Assembly: GCF_036577625.1 (NCBI RefSeq)
Contig: NZ_JARBDC010000045.1
Span: 9,077-73,076, forward strand
Source: Paenibacillus_AB sp036577625
GTDB taxonomy: Bacteria > Bacillota > Bacilli > Paenibacillales > NBRC-103111
DNA length: 64,000 bases
Direction: 5' to 3'
Position numbers and translations under genes: made by a program. Within the stretch, counting starts at the first letter, position 1. Every line of letters starts with the position of its first letter. Below the pieces are notes generated by a model. That model was given only the letters and a program-made list of their open reading frames with translations. It ran no database searches and was not told where the DNA came from. Below are positions 34,677 through 42,670 of this stretch, piece after piece.

Positions 34677-36188
34677 TCATTTTTTCAGTGCTTCGTAATC
34701 TTGGGTCGTATAGTCCTTGTCCGCATCCCAGTTCGGGAAGCCGAAATCGCCGGTTTCGACCTTCGCTCCGCCCTGCTTCACCTTGTCGACGCCTTCCTTG
34801 AAGCCTTTGGCCATTTTCTCGTTATACTGCTTCAGCGCCCCGTCCGGATCTTTCTCCGCTCCGGTAATGACCGCCTGCAAAATTTCGTTGAAGCTCGGCT
34901 TGATTTTCGGCTGCCCCATGCCGCCGATTTCGGCGAGCGCCTTGGCCACCTCCGGATTGCGCACCGCCGGGTCCGGACGCAGGCGCAGGACGTCCCGATG
35001 CAGCTTGGCGAACGTTTCGTATTCCGGGTACGGGTACTTGGACTTGTCGGCGTTCAGCTTCTCGATCGGAGCGAGCGCGACGCCGCTCTTCATAAACCGC
35101 TCGTAAAACAGCTCCGAAGCGAGCCCTTCCTCGATGAACGTGCCGACCGCCTCCGGATATTTCGTGTTCGCCGAGACGAGAAATCCGCCGTTGTTCGCCA
35201 GCGTATGGTGCATGACGATCGGCTCGCCGGTCGGCGTCGGCAGCGGGGCCATGCCGAACTTCGCATCCGGCGTGTCGCGCTTGATCAGCCACATTCTCCA
35301 CCGGCCGTCGAACAGAAACGCCGCTTTCCCTTGACCGAACAGCGCTCCGGCTTCCGGATGCTTCAAGCTGTAGGCGGAAGGCAAAATGCTGCCGTCCTTC
35401 TTCAGATCGAGGATGAACTTGAGCGAGTCGGAAATCGCCTTCGAGTCGTACGCATAGGCGCCGATTTTGTAGTTGAAGCCGCTCGACGTCAGGTTGTCGA
35501 TGCCGGCCGCGAGCCCGGTGACCGTATTCGACGCGTAGCCGTTCTCGGCGAGCGCGAACACGACCCCGAACACGTCGCCCTTGCCTTTTTCCGTGACCGT
35601 CTTCGCCATGCTTCTCAGTTCGTCCCAAGTTCTCGGCGGCTTCTCCGGATCGAGACCGGCGTTTTTCAATACGTCTTTATTATAGTACAGCAGCTGGTTC
35701 AATTGAGGTCCGAAAATCGGCCACGTATACGTTTTGCCGTCGATCACGTTGACGCCTTCCGCGAAAGCGCCGGAATAAAACTGGCTTTTCCATTTATCCG
35801 AAACGAGGCCGTCGAGCGGCCGAATCCATTTGGAGGCGAGCACCTGCTGAAAGTCGATATTTTGCGGCATGTTGAAAATGTCCGGCAAATCGTTCGACGT
35901 GACCGCCGCCTGGATCGCCGTATTGTATTCGGCCCACGGCATATATTTCATTTCGACGCGAATTTTCCCTTTATGCCGCTCGTTGAACAGCTTGACCGTC
36001 TGTTGGCCGGGGCTTTCGTCGCCCTTCATGAAGTCGTGCGGCCCCCATATCCGAACGATCGCCTCCCCGCCCGCGTTCGCCGCGTGATCGGCTTGCTTCG
36101 ACGCCCCATCCGAGCACCCGGCAACCAGCACCGAGCCGAGCGCGATCGTCGCGGCCAGCGACGTCCATCGATTTCGTTTGCTTCCCAT
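34677..36188 (-). CDS. Extracellular solute-binding lipoprotein (second sugar ABC transporter)
   Basis: 503 residues. Signal peptide with lipobox LVAGC (SLAATIALGSVLVAGCSDG), then a family 1 binding protein: AIVRIWGPHDFMKGDESPGQ, VEMKYMPWAEYNTAIQAAVT, GKAAFLFDGRWRMWLI. It delivers a (probably sulfated) oligosaccharide to the two permeases encoded just upstream. GGGGGA precedes the ATG. Third gene of a leftward operon starting at 38007. Confidence 0.9.
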   Translation of the reverse strand: MGSKRNRWTSLAATIALGSVLVAGCSDGASKQADHAANAGGEAIVRIWGPHDFMKGDESPGQQTVKLFNERHKGKIRVEMKYMPWAEYNTAIQAAVTSNDLPDIFNMPQNIDFQQVLASKWIRPLDGLVSDKWKSQFYSGAFAEGVNVIDGKTYTWPIFGPQLNQLLYYNKDVLKNAGLDPEKPPRTWDELRSMAKTVTEKGKGDVFGVVFALAENGYASNTVTGLAAGIDNLTSSGFNYKIGAYAYDSKAISDSLKFILDLKKDGSILPSAYSLKHPEAGALFGQGKAAFLFDGRWRMWLIKRDTPDAKFGMAPLPTPTGEPIVMHHTLANNGGFLVSANTKYPEAVGTFIEEGLASELFYERFMKSGVALAPIEKLNADKSKYPYPEYETFAKLHRDVLRLRPDPAVRNPEVAKALAEIGGMGQPKIKPSFNEILQAVITGAEKDPDGALKQYNEKMAKGFKEGVDKVKQGGAKVETGDFGFPNWDADKDYTTQDYEALKK

Positions 36189-36237
36189 CGCAACATCCCC
36201 CAGGTAGAAATATTCATGAGCTTAACCGTTAACGCGT

Positions 36238-37080
36238 TTACCCTTTGACCGAGCCGGCGATGCCTTCGACGAAATACCGCTGGAACAGCAGGAAGACGGC
36301 GATAATCGGCAGCAGCGAGATGCTCGCGGCCGCGGCCATTCCGGTATAATCGATGCTGTGCTCGCCGACGAACTGGTACATTCCGACGCCGAGCGTCCGC
36401 AGCTGCTCCTTCGAGAGCGTAAACACGAGCGGAACGAGGAACGAATTCCACGTCCACATAAACTGCATGATCGCCGTCGTGGCGATGATCGGCTTGGAGA
36501 GCGGCAGCATAATTCGGACGAACGTGCGGATAAAGCCGCTTCCGTCCATCTCCGCGGATTCCTCCAGCTCCTTCGGAATCCCCCGGAAATGGGTCATGAA
36601 CAGCAAAATGAACAGCACGTGCGCGCCGCCGGACTCGGCCAGCACGACGCCGAGCAGCGTATTGTTGAGGCCGATCGCGTTGATCAGCGCGTAGACGGGA
36701 ATGATCGTAAAGCCTTTCGGCATGAACATCGTCGCCGTAATCGCCGAAATGAACGCGATCCGCCCTTTGAACCGGTAGCGGCCCAGCGCGTAGCCCGTCA
36801 ACGAGCAAAGCACGACTACGATCGCAACGGTGGACAAGGTGACGACGACCGTATTGAAAAAGTACGTCGAAAAGTTCGCCGTCTTCCACGCCCGAACGTA
36901 ATTGTCGAATTGCAGCTTTTCCGGCCATAACGTCAAGCCGCCGGTCAAATATTCCGCATTGCTTTTCAGCGACGAAGCGACCATCCATATAAACGGATAA
37001 ATCCAGACGATCCCTACGCCGATCAGCGCCAGATGCAGCGCGGCTTTGGGCAGCCCGCGCCTCAGTCCCCGCGTAAACAT
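36238..37080 (-). CDS. Carbohydrate ABC transporter permease (MalG type)
   Basis: 280 residues with six membrane helices. The EAA loop IPKELEESAEMDGSGFIRTF and C-terminus LFQRYFVEGIAGSVKG are CUT1 family hallmarks. GGGAGGG lies before the ATG. It pairs with the MalF-type gene 27 bp upstream. As with the first transporter, no dedicated ATPase is encoded. Confidence 0.92.
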   Translation of the reverse strand: MFTRGLRRGLPKAALHLALIGVGIVWIYPFIWMVASSLKSNAEYLTGGLTLWPEKLQFDNYVRAWKTANFSTYFFNTVVVTLSTVAIVVVLCSLTGYALGRYRFKGRIAFISAITATMFMPKGFTIIPVYALINAIGLNNTLLGVVLAESGGAHVLFILLFMTHFRGIPKELEESAEMDGSGFIRTFVRIMLPLSKPIIATTAIMQFMWTWNSFLVPLVFTLSKEQLRTLGVGMYQFVGEHSIDYTGMAAAASISLLPIIAVFLLFQRYFVEGIAGSVKG

Positions 37081-37107
37081 CCCGTTGTCCCTCCCGTACC
37101 GTTTCGC

Positions 37108-38007
37108 TCAATGTCCATGCGTCGCTTTGCCTCCGGCCAGCTTCACGAACGCTCCGAGCAGCAGCGAGATGAGCAGGACGGCGATTCCGTAAAAAATGCC
37201 CGCGGCCGACGCGAAGCCGACGCGCGCTTCTCCCGCGCTCGAGAACGCATAGCGGTAAATGTAAAGATCGACCATGTCGGTCGCGAACGCCGGTCCCCCT
37301 TCCGTCATCGCCTTCACCAGATCGAAGACGTGCAAGGCGTTGACCGCCGACAGCAGCACGATGACGCTGCCGACCGGCAGAAGCAGCGGTACCGTTATAT
37401 AACGGAACAAGTGCAGCGCGTTCGCCCCGTCCACCTTGGCGGCTTCGTATACGTCCTTCGGCAGCGATTGCAGCCCGGCGAGCCAGTAAATCATTTTCAT
37501 GCCGAAGCTTTTCCAAATCCCCACGAGAATGACGACGATCAGCGCCGTGTCGATCGAACCGATCCAGTCGACCGGTTTGTCCAGCAGGCCCAGCTTCAGG
37601 AGCACCTCGTTGACGAGACCTTTGTAAGCTCCGAAAATAAACCGCATGACGAGCCCGACAACCGCCGTCGTCGTGACGACGGGCAAAAAGTATATCGCGC
37701 GGTAAACGGCCGAGCCTTTCAGCCATACGGCGTTCAAAATCATCGCGACGACAAGAGCGAGCGGCACTTGCACGACGACAAGGACGACCATGAAAATAAA
37801 GTTGTTTTTGAACGCGTTCCAAAAGATCGGATCGTGAATCGTCTCGACGAAGTTCGCCAGTCCGACGAACTGCTGCAGCGGCCCGTAGCCGTTCCAGCGG
37901 AAAAAGCTGTACACGTAGCTCATGACGATCGGATACAGCGTGAATACGAGAAACATGACGAGCTGCGGCGCGATAAACGCGTAGCACCATAACGCTTTCC
38001 GTTTCAA
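37108..38007 (-). CDS. Carbohydrate ABC transporter permease (MalF type)
   Basis: 299 residues with six helices. It begins KRKALWCYAFIAPQLVMFLV and has the EAA loop LPKDVYEAAKVDGANALHLF and MTEGGPAFATDMVDLYIY. The TTG at 38007 is the likely start, ten bases after AAAGGAGG; a TTG six bases earlier is too close to that site. First gene of the sulfated-sugar operon; a leader terminator lies 44 bp upstream. Confidence 0.9.
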   Translation of the reverse strand: MKRKALWCYAFIAPQLVMFLVFTLYPIVMSYVYSFFRWNGYGPLQQFVGLANFVETIHDPIFWNAFKNNFIFMVVLVVVQVPLALVVAMILNAVWLKGSAVYRAIYFLPVVTTTAVVGLVMRFIFGAYKGLVNEVLLKLGLLDKPVDWIGSIDTALIVVILVGIWKSFGMKMIYWLAGLQSLPKDVYEAAKVDGANALHLFRYITVPLLLPVGSVIVLLSAVNALHVFDLVKAMTEGGPAFATDMVDLYIYRYAFSSAGEARVGFASAAGIFYGIAVLLISLLLGAFVKLAGGKATHGH

Positions 38008-38050
38008 GCGCAAGTCACCTCCTTTGCAAGTCCGGAACTTCCAGTCCTTG

Positions 38051-38082
38051 AAAAAAACAAAAGGAGACACGACCTCCCCTTT
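38051..38082 (-). terminator. Leader terminator ahead of the second sugar ABC operon
   Basis: On the minus strand an eight-pair stem (AAGGGGAG against CTCCTTTT with two G-U pairs, loop GTCGTGT) is followed by TGTTTTTTTC. It lies between the upstream AT-rich promoter region (38130-38160) and the first gene, so it may attenuate the operon. No aptamer was recognised upstream. Confidence 0.5.
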
Positions 38083-38215
38083 GCGCGTAGGAAGTTCGAG
38101 TCTCCGGCTGTCCGGTCGACAATGTTGTTTAATCCTATAAACTTACTATGAATTTACTTAGGAATGATACCATCCTTCGTCACGATTCGTCAATCGTTTT
38201 TTGCTTTGCTCCAGA

Positions 38216-38253
38216 AATATTCCTTGACTGGAATATTCCATTTTCGGTATATT
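38216..38253 (+). promoter_or_regulatory. Promoter of the ArsR-SRPBCC operon with operator over the -35 box
   Basis: AATATTCC (38216-38223) and GGAATATT (38230-38237) form a perfect 8-bp inverted repeat whose 6-bp centre is the -35 box TTGACT (38224-38229). An 18-bp spacer leads to -10 TATATT (38248-38253). Placement strongly suggests repression, most simply by the ArsR protein encoded downstream. Confidence 0.7.
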
Positions 38254-38351
38254 ATAAATGTGATCACGATGCGTTGGCAAAATCGATAATGGGAGGACGG
38301 ATGCGGCCATACGAATCACGAACAATGCCATGAAAGAGGATTAAGCGTGTC

Positions 38352-38681
38352 ATGGATACTACGACATGGAGTGCACTCGCAGAACCGAACCGCTTGCATA
38401 TCGTCGAGCTGCTGCGCGGAGGCCCTCTCACCGTAGGGGAAATCGCCGACCGGCTTCAGCTTCGGCAGCCTCAGGCGTCCAAACATCTTCGCGTCCTGCT
38501 CGATTCCGGAATCGTGGAGCTGCAAGCCGTCGCCAACCGGCGAATCTACAGGCTGCGGCCCGAGCCTTTCCGGGAGCTGGACGATTGGCTCGAAGATTAC
38601 CGCCGCCTATGGAACGAACGATTCGACCGGCTGGACGACTATCTCCGGCAATTGCAGCAGAAGGACAAAGACCCATCGTAA
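38352..38681 (+). CDS. ArsR-family winged-helix regulator
   Basis: 109 residues. ALAEPNRLHIVELLRGGPLT, VGEIADRLQLRQPQASKHLR and VLLDSGIVELQAVANRRIYRL give a complete ArsR winged helix. It lacks the Cys-rich metal sites of the arsenic and cadmium sensors (no Cys at all). It belongs to the ArsR subgroup that is paired with SRPBCC proteins. AAAGAGG precedes the ATG at 38352. An inverted repeat over the promoter fits autoregulation. Confidence 0.9.
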   Translation: MDTTTWSALAEPNRLHIVELLRGGPLTVGEIADRLQLRQPQASKHLRVLLDSGIVELQAVANRRIYRLRPEPFRELDDWLEDYRRLWNERFDRLDDYLRQLQQKDKDPS

Positions 38682-38729
38682 CGAGCGATACCCATTCATA
38701 AACCAATCGATTTGAGGAGGAATTCGGCA

Positions 38730-39257
38730 ATGTCGGCTAATAATACGGCATCGAACATGATTTCGCGGGTGGAAAACGAGCAGGAGCTCATATTGGAACG
38801 CGTCTTCGACGCACCGCGCTCGCTTGTATTCCAGGCTTTCTCGCAAGCGGAGCATTTGAAGCGCTGGTGGGGACCGCGCGGATGGGATCTTACGGTATGC
38901 AATATCGACTTCCGTCCCGGCGGCGTATGGCATTACTGCATGAAATGCGTCGACAAAAACCAGGGCGACTTTTACGGCTTCGAATCTTGGGGCAAAGCGG
39001 TTTATGAAGAAATCGTACAGGACGAGAAGTTCGTCTACGTCGATTATTTCTCGGACGCCGAAGGCAATGAAACGCCCGGTATGCCCGCTCCCCGCATCAC
39101 GATGCTTTTCGAGGATCATGAAGGCAAGACGAAGCTGATCAGCCGCGCCCGCTACGAGACGGCCGAAGCGCTCCAAAAAGTAATCGATATGGGCATGATG
39201 CAGGGCGTCACCGAAACGTGGGACCGTTTGGCCGAATTGCTGGCCGACATCAAGTAA
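38730..39257 (+). CDS. SRPBCC (AHSA1-like) domain protein
   Basis: 175 residues of the AHSA1 branch of the START-like SRPBCC superfamily: LILERVFDAPRSLVFQAFSQ, LKRWWGPRGWDLTVCNIDFR, PGGVWHYCMKC, and the C-terminal helix MMQGVTETWDRLAELLA. These proteins have a deep ligand cavity; their roles are mostly unknown. GAGGAGG lies before the ATG at 38730. It follows the ArsR gene by 48 bp, a widespread two-gene unit, and is followed by a terminator. Confidence 0.9.
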   Translation: MSANNTASNMISRVENEQELILERVFDAPRSLVFQAFSQAEHLKRWWGPRGWDLTVCNIDFRPGGVWHYCMKCVDKNQGDFYGFESWGKAVYEEIVQDEKFVYVDYFSDAEGNETPGMPAPRITMLFEDHEGKTKLISRARYETAEALQKVIDMGMMQGVTETWDRLAELLADIK

Positions 39258-39280
39258 GACGCTGTGCGAATCGAAGAAAG

Positions 39281-39310
39281 GCCGTCGGCATAAAGCCGGC
39301 GGCTTTTTCT
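39281..39310 (+). terminator. Intrinsic terminator
   Basis: Stem GCCGTCGGC/GCCGGCGGC (one mismatch), loop ATAAA, followed by TTTTTCTTT, 24 bp after the SRPBCC stop. Confidence 0.85.
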
Positions 39311-39502
39311 TTGGGTAAGGTCTTCCTTCCTACCGGCACCTTATCCGAGTCGCTTTCCGGAAAAAATAGGTGCAGGTCTCGTTTTCCTGTTTCCTTCTAT
39401 AAATATTCTTATAATAATATCTATATTTCATAATTTGTTTTATAGATAATTCAACCGTAGAATGAGGTTGTATCCAAAACCAATCTGCGGGAGGCCGTAC
39501 GA

Positions 39503-40162
39503 ATGACAAAAAAAGTATTGATCGCCGTCACCAGCCATGCGGAAATTTACGAAGGGAGACCGACCGGTGTTTGGTTATCGGAATTTGCCGAAGCCTACAT
39601 GGACTTTCTGAACCAAGGGTACGAAATTAGCGTGGCAAGCCCTCTTGGAGGAAAAGCCCCGGTCGATCCCGGCAGTATCGGGGCTGACATTAAAGATGAT
39701 ATTTTAGCTGCCGAAGCCTATTTGGCGAACACGGCGAAACTGGATGAAGTGGACGGCGAAGCTTTCGATGCGATTTTTTTGCCCGGCGGCCATGGGGCGA
39801 TGTACGATCTTCCGAACCATCGAAAGCTTCAAGAGCTGCTGCGCGATTTTTATGAAGGAAATAAAATCGTCGCCGCCGTTTGCCACGGACCGGCTGCATT
39901 GACCGGCGTTACATTGTCTAACGGGCTTCCGCTTGTCGCCGGCAAACGGGTCAATGCCTTTACGGACAAGGAAGAAGCGGAAACCGCGCTCGCCCGGCAC
40001 CTTCCGTTTTTGCTGGAAAGCCGGCTTCGCGAGCTGGGAGCGATTTTTGTGGCGGCTCCGAACTGGACCTCGCATTATGAGGAGGACGGCAGCCTGATCA
40101 CGGGACAAAATCCTCAATCCACTCGGGCGGTCGCCAATGCCATTATCGCAAAACTCGGCTAA
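39503..40162 (+). CDS. DJ-1/PfpI-family protein (Hsp31-like)
   Basis: 219 residues. The nucleophile elbow AVCHGPAAL places the reactive Cys at residue 127 with His 128; the N-terminal PTGVWLSEFAEAY and AIFLPGGHGAMYDLP are typical of the DJ-1 class that includes Hsp31 and glyoxalase III-type enzymes. Such proteins handle glyoxals or protein damage. GGGAGG precedes the ATG. It is a single gene after an AT-rich gap (39320-39480). Confidence 0.9.
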   Translation: MTKKVLIAVTSHAEIYEGRPTGVWLSEFAEAYMDFLNQGYEISVASPLGGKAPVDPGSIGADIKDDILAAEAYLANTAKLDEVDGEAFDAIFLPGGHGAMYDLPNHRKLQELLRDFYEGNKIVAAVCHGPAALTGVTLSNGLPLVAGKRVNAFTDKEEAETALARHLPFLLESRLRELGAIFVAAPNWTSHYEEDGSLITGQNPQSTRAVANAIIAKLG

Positions 40163-40336
40163 TCGACGGGCCATGCAATTTGCTGTACCGTTCCCGATTA
40201 TGCCGTATGCTTCCGGGCGAAGCGTACGGCATAACCGGCCGGCGCAGCATCGCTGGAACAAATGCGCCGGTCGATAAAGACGAGTCCGGCGCCTGCTTAA
40301 CAGCAACTTTGTCGTGTCGAGATAACTTTCGACATG

Positions 40337-40357
40337 TTAGTGATTGATTAATAACTA
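40337..40357. repeat. Partial copy of the SDR-gene operator, at its 3' end
   Basis: TTAGTGATTGAT at 40337-40348 is identical to the left half of the palindrome at 41351-41372, followed by a weak right half (TAATAACTA) that overlaps the stop codon. Confidence 0.5.
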
Positions 40358-41329
40358 TTGTTGAGAAGGGGAGCCGCCTCTTTCCTGCAAGACGCGAATC
40401 GTATCCGCAATCCCTTTTTCGAAAGGGGTTATCCGTACGGGTCCGATCAAACGTTCGTATTTGTCCCCGCTGAGCACAAGCGGCTCTTCCGTCAAATAAA
40501 GCATTTCCACTACCTCCTTCATGACCGGAACGCCTAATCCGAGCAAGGACAGGCCGATTTTTCCGAGCGAAATGACCGGTTTGGAGCTTCCGCTTGCCTG
40601 CCTGGCGATTCGCACGATCTCCCTGCCCGATATGACGCCTGGGCCCGGAATATGCCAGTTCTGCCCGTAAGCCTCGTCCCTGCCCGCGATCTCCGCGATC
40701 ATGAACGCCGCGTCCGGCAAGTAGACGTATTCCCGGGGGACTCGCATATTGCCGATGAAAAACGCCGTCTTGCCGGCTGCGATCGCTTCGAGCGTCGATC
40801 CCAGATAAGAAGCCTCGTTCGCCGTCGGACCGTAATAATCCGGCAGGCGGACGATCATGACCTTGGCCCGGCTCCACCGCTTGTCGAACAGCATTTTCTC
40901 GTATGCAAGCCGGGTCCTGCCTTTTCTCGTATGCGGCTGCTTCGGATGATCTTCGGTCGCCCTTTCCATTTGCTTTCTTCCGTAGGGATAGATGCCGTCA
41001 ATCGCAACTACCTTTACATTCAGCCGCTCGGCAGCCTCCATCACGGATTCGCCCAAAGGAATCAGCTTGCTTGCCATCTCGTGATACGGTACGTTCGCGC
41101 AATGAAACAGGACGTCCGCATCTTCCGCAGCCGAGACGATGTCATCCGGGCGGAAAGCATCGCCAACGGCGATCGTCAAATGATCCGGTTGACCCAGCCT
41201 GGCCCGAAATTGTTCCAGCTTCCTGCGAGATCGTCCGAAGGCCACGGTCCGGATCCCTCGCCTGACCAGCTCTTCGGTAACCGAAGCGCCCGTGCCTCCC
41301 GTTGCTCCTACGACTATCGCTTTTTTCAT
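40355..41329 (-). CDS. NAD(P)-binding epimerase/dehydratase-like protein (extended SDR)
   Basis: 324 residues. A Rossmann glycine motif VVGATGGTGASV near the N-terminus, then LFHCANVPYHEM and VRLPDYYGPTANEASYLG, place it in the NAD-dependent epimerase/NmrA-like extended SDR group. The Tyr of the usual YxxxK site is seen in RLAYEKMLFDK. The substrate is unknown. The ATG at 41329 follows AGGTG. Its promoter carries two palindromic operators, and a third partial copy lies just past the stop; no TetR gene adjoins it. Confidence 0.83.
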   Translation of the reverse strand: MKKAIVVGATGGTGASVTEELVRRGIRTVAFGRSRRKLEQFRARLGQPDHLTIAVGDAFRPDDIVSAAEDADVLFHCANVPYHEMASKLIPLGESVMEAAERLNVKVVAIDGIYPYGRKQMERATEDHPKQPHTRKGRTRLAYEKMLFDKRWSRAKVMIVRLPDYYGPTANEASYLGSTLEAIAAGKTAFFIGNMRVPREYVYLPDAAFMIAEIAGRDEAYGQNWHIPGPGVISGREIVRIARQASGSSKPVISLGKIGLSLLGLGVPVMKEVVEMLYLTEEPLVLSGDKYERLIGPVRITPFEKGIADTIRVLQERGGSPSQQ

Positions 41330-41350
41330 AAGAATCACCTCGTCACGAGT

Positions 41351-41415
41351 TTAGTGATTGATCAATCACTAATTTAAGCTTAATATAGCACCTTGTTATT
41401 GATTAGTCAATCACA
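41351..41415 (-). promoter_or_regulatory. Promoter of the SDR gene with two palindromic operators
   Basis: Leftward promoter: -35 TTGACT (41405-41410), 17-bp spacer, -10 TATATT (41382-41387). A perfect 22-bp palindrome fills 41351-41372 (left half TTAGTGATTGA, right half its complement) just after the expected start point. A related weaker one at 41396-41415 (core ATTGATTAGTCAAT) covers the -35. The layout and the outer pentamers AGTGA(N8)TCACT match the TetR operators at 10028-10105. Confidence 0.78.
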
Positions 41416-41592
41416 TTCTTTAAAAAAAAATCCCGGTGACTTTTCACGGTAAAAATAAAGAATTAGACTCATGCGGTGGCGTCGAGAACAGGCACAATAG
41501 CTGAAATACAAGCACGCCCGACTATGGTAAAATGTTACGGTCGGTGGCTCGTTCCATTAAACGGCGGGGTATAGAATCTAGGAGGGATCCTA

Positions 41593-42201
41593 TTGCAGCA
41601 GCTCTTTAACGACTTCATAAAGCAGGACGTAAAGCCGTTCCTTTCCAAGCACGGCTTCGCAAAGAACAGTTTGAATTTCTATAAGGCAACAGAAAGCCTC
41701 GTCTACATGTTCAATTTCCAAAAATCCGCTGGAAATGCGGCCGACAATGTCATGTTTTATGTGAACTGCGGAATTTATGCAACGGAGCTGGCCCGGATCC
41801 AATCGAGAGCGATTTTGACCGCGCCCAAAGAAGCGGAGTGTCACTTCAGAGCAAGAATTGAGAACATTGCCGAGTCCGTACCGGATCGATTTTCAATTAC
41901 GCCTGATACGAATATGGATGTGTTGAGGAAAACGCTGCTAACCGGATTCGAACAGGTTATTCATTTCTATGATACTATGACCAGCGCCAGATCCATTGTC
42001 GATTATTACATGTCGGGTCCATTTCTACATCTGGGCGAAGAGAGCTTTCATTTGCTATTGCAATCGAACGATGCGGCAGCCGCTTTACATTATTTTAAGG
42101 CATTGCGGGAAAAGTACGGAACAGAAAAGCGATGGAGCATATTCGAGACTAACTATAAGGCCATCTTTAATCAATACGGTGTGGAGCTTGATAAGCTATA
42201 A
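41593..42201 (+). CDS. DUF4304-like protein of unknown function
   Basis: 202 residues, probably cytoplasmic. The start, QQLFNDFIKQDVKPFLSKHG and FYKATESLVYMFNFQKS, resembles DUF4304, a family often found in contact-dependent toxin immunity and small variable loci. The rest is mainly helical. A TTG start at 41593 is preceded by AGGAGGG. It lies between the SDR gene and the left end of the Tn7-like element and is somewhat less GC-rich than its left neighbours. Function is not known. Confidence 0.75.
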   Translation: MQQLFNDFIKQDVKPFLSKHGFAKNSLNFYKATESLVYMFNFQKSAGNAADNVMFYVNCGIYATELARIQSRAILTAPKEAECHFRARIENIAESVPDRFSITPDTNMDVLRKTLLTGFEQVIHFYDTMTSARSIVDYYMSGPFLHLGEESFHLLLQSNDAAAALHYFKALREKYGTEKRWSIFETNYKAIFNQYGVELDKL

Positions 42202-42393
42202 GTCTGCATGGGGAACGTAAGGCAGAAATGCTGCGGGGACCGAAATGCTCGGGAACCTCTCGATGTGCTAATATTTGCAAGATACATCGGTCTAACGAAA
42301 ACGATCATACAATCATACAGCGGCAGTCCCGGACTTACCTTTCGTCCGTGGCTGCCGCTGTCTTGATTGTTTGGTGCACTCTAGTACTAAGAC
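42202..42393. other. Intergenic stretch between the DUF4304-like gene and the Tn7-like element
   Basis: No gene is seen. It holds the strong hairpin at 42318-42360, and 42376-42393 reads partly like an inverted TnsB-type site outside the element. Confidence 0.5.
42318..42360 (+). terminator. Strong hairpin, probable terminator
   Basis: A 9-bp perfect outer stem (CAGCGGCAG/CTGCCGCTG) with a further inner GGAC/GTCC pairing, followed by TCTTGATTGTTT. It lies 117 bp after the DUF4304-like gene. Confidence 0.6.
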
Positions 42394-42398
42394 TTTAT
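42394..42398. repeat. Left copy of the 5-bp target-site duplication (TTTAT)
   Basis: TTTAT immediately precedes the left terminal TGTTCA and is repeated immediately after the right terminal TGAACA at 51622-51626. Five-base duplications are the rule for Tn7-family insertion. Confidence 0.85.
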
Positions 42399-42559
42399 TG
42401 TTCACAAATAATAAAGTTGTAGACTGACGCTTTAGATTCATCCGTGATATTCCCGATGCCAAAGAGAACACTAGACTAAAGAATAAGCTGTAGACTACCT
42501 TCAAAATTTAATATTTCCAATTAGAATAATAATATTGTTCTAGATGATACCTTTAGACT
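42399..42559 (+). repeat. Left transposon end with three TnsB-like sites
   Basis: Sites ending in TAGACT at 42406-42425, 42477-42496 and 42540-42559, all in one direction, with a common pattern of AATAA-AAG-TGTAGACT type and 63-71 bp between repeats. The outermost lies at the same distance from the TGT terminus as its partner on the right. Confidence 0.8.
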
Positions 42560-42617
42560 ACACTTGTATTATGTTGTATTGCTCGCGCACAAAACACTAA
42601 CCAAAAAATATATAAAA

Positions 42618-42651
42618 GTTACTCGCGGCAGAATAACTTATATAGAGTAAC
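42618..42651 (-). terminator. Hairpin after the HNH gene
   Basis: A 7-bp perfect inverted repeat (GTTACTC/GAGTAAC) with a 20-bp centre, 20 bp beyond the stop codon of the leftward operon. A possible terminator; no strong T run follows. Confidence 0.45.
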
Positions 42652-42670
42652 GTAAAGAAACCCATTGTAT

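Noticed and set aside
42376..42406. The alternative that the transposon's left boundary is a different, intact right end finishing at 42406
   Set aside because: Its spacing from terminus to repeat does not match the other end, whereas TGTTCA at 42399 gives equal spacing and an exact TTTAT duplication.
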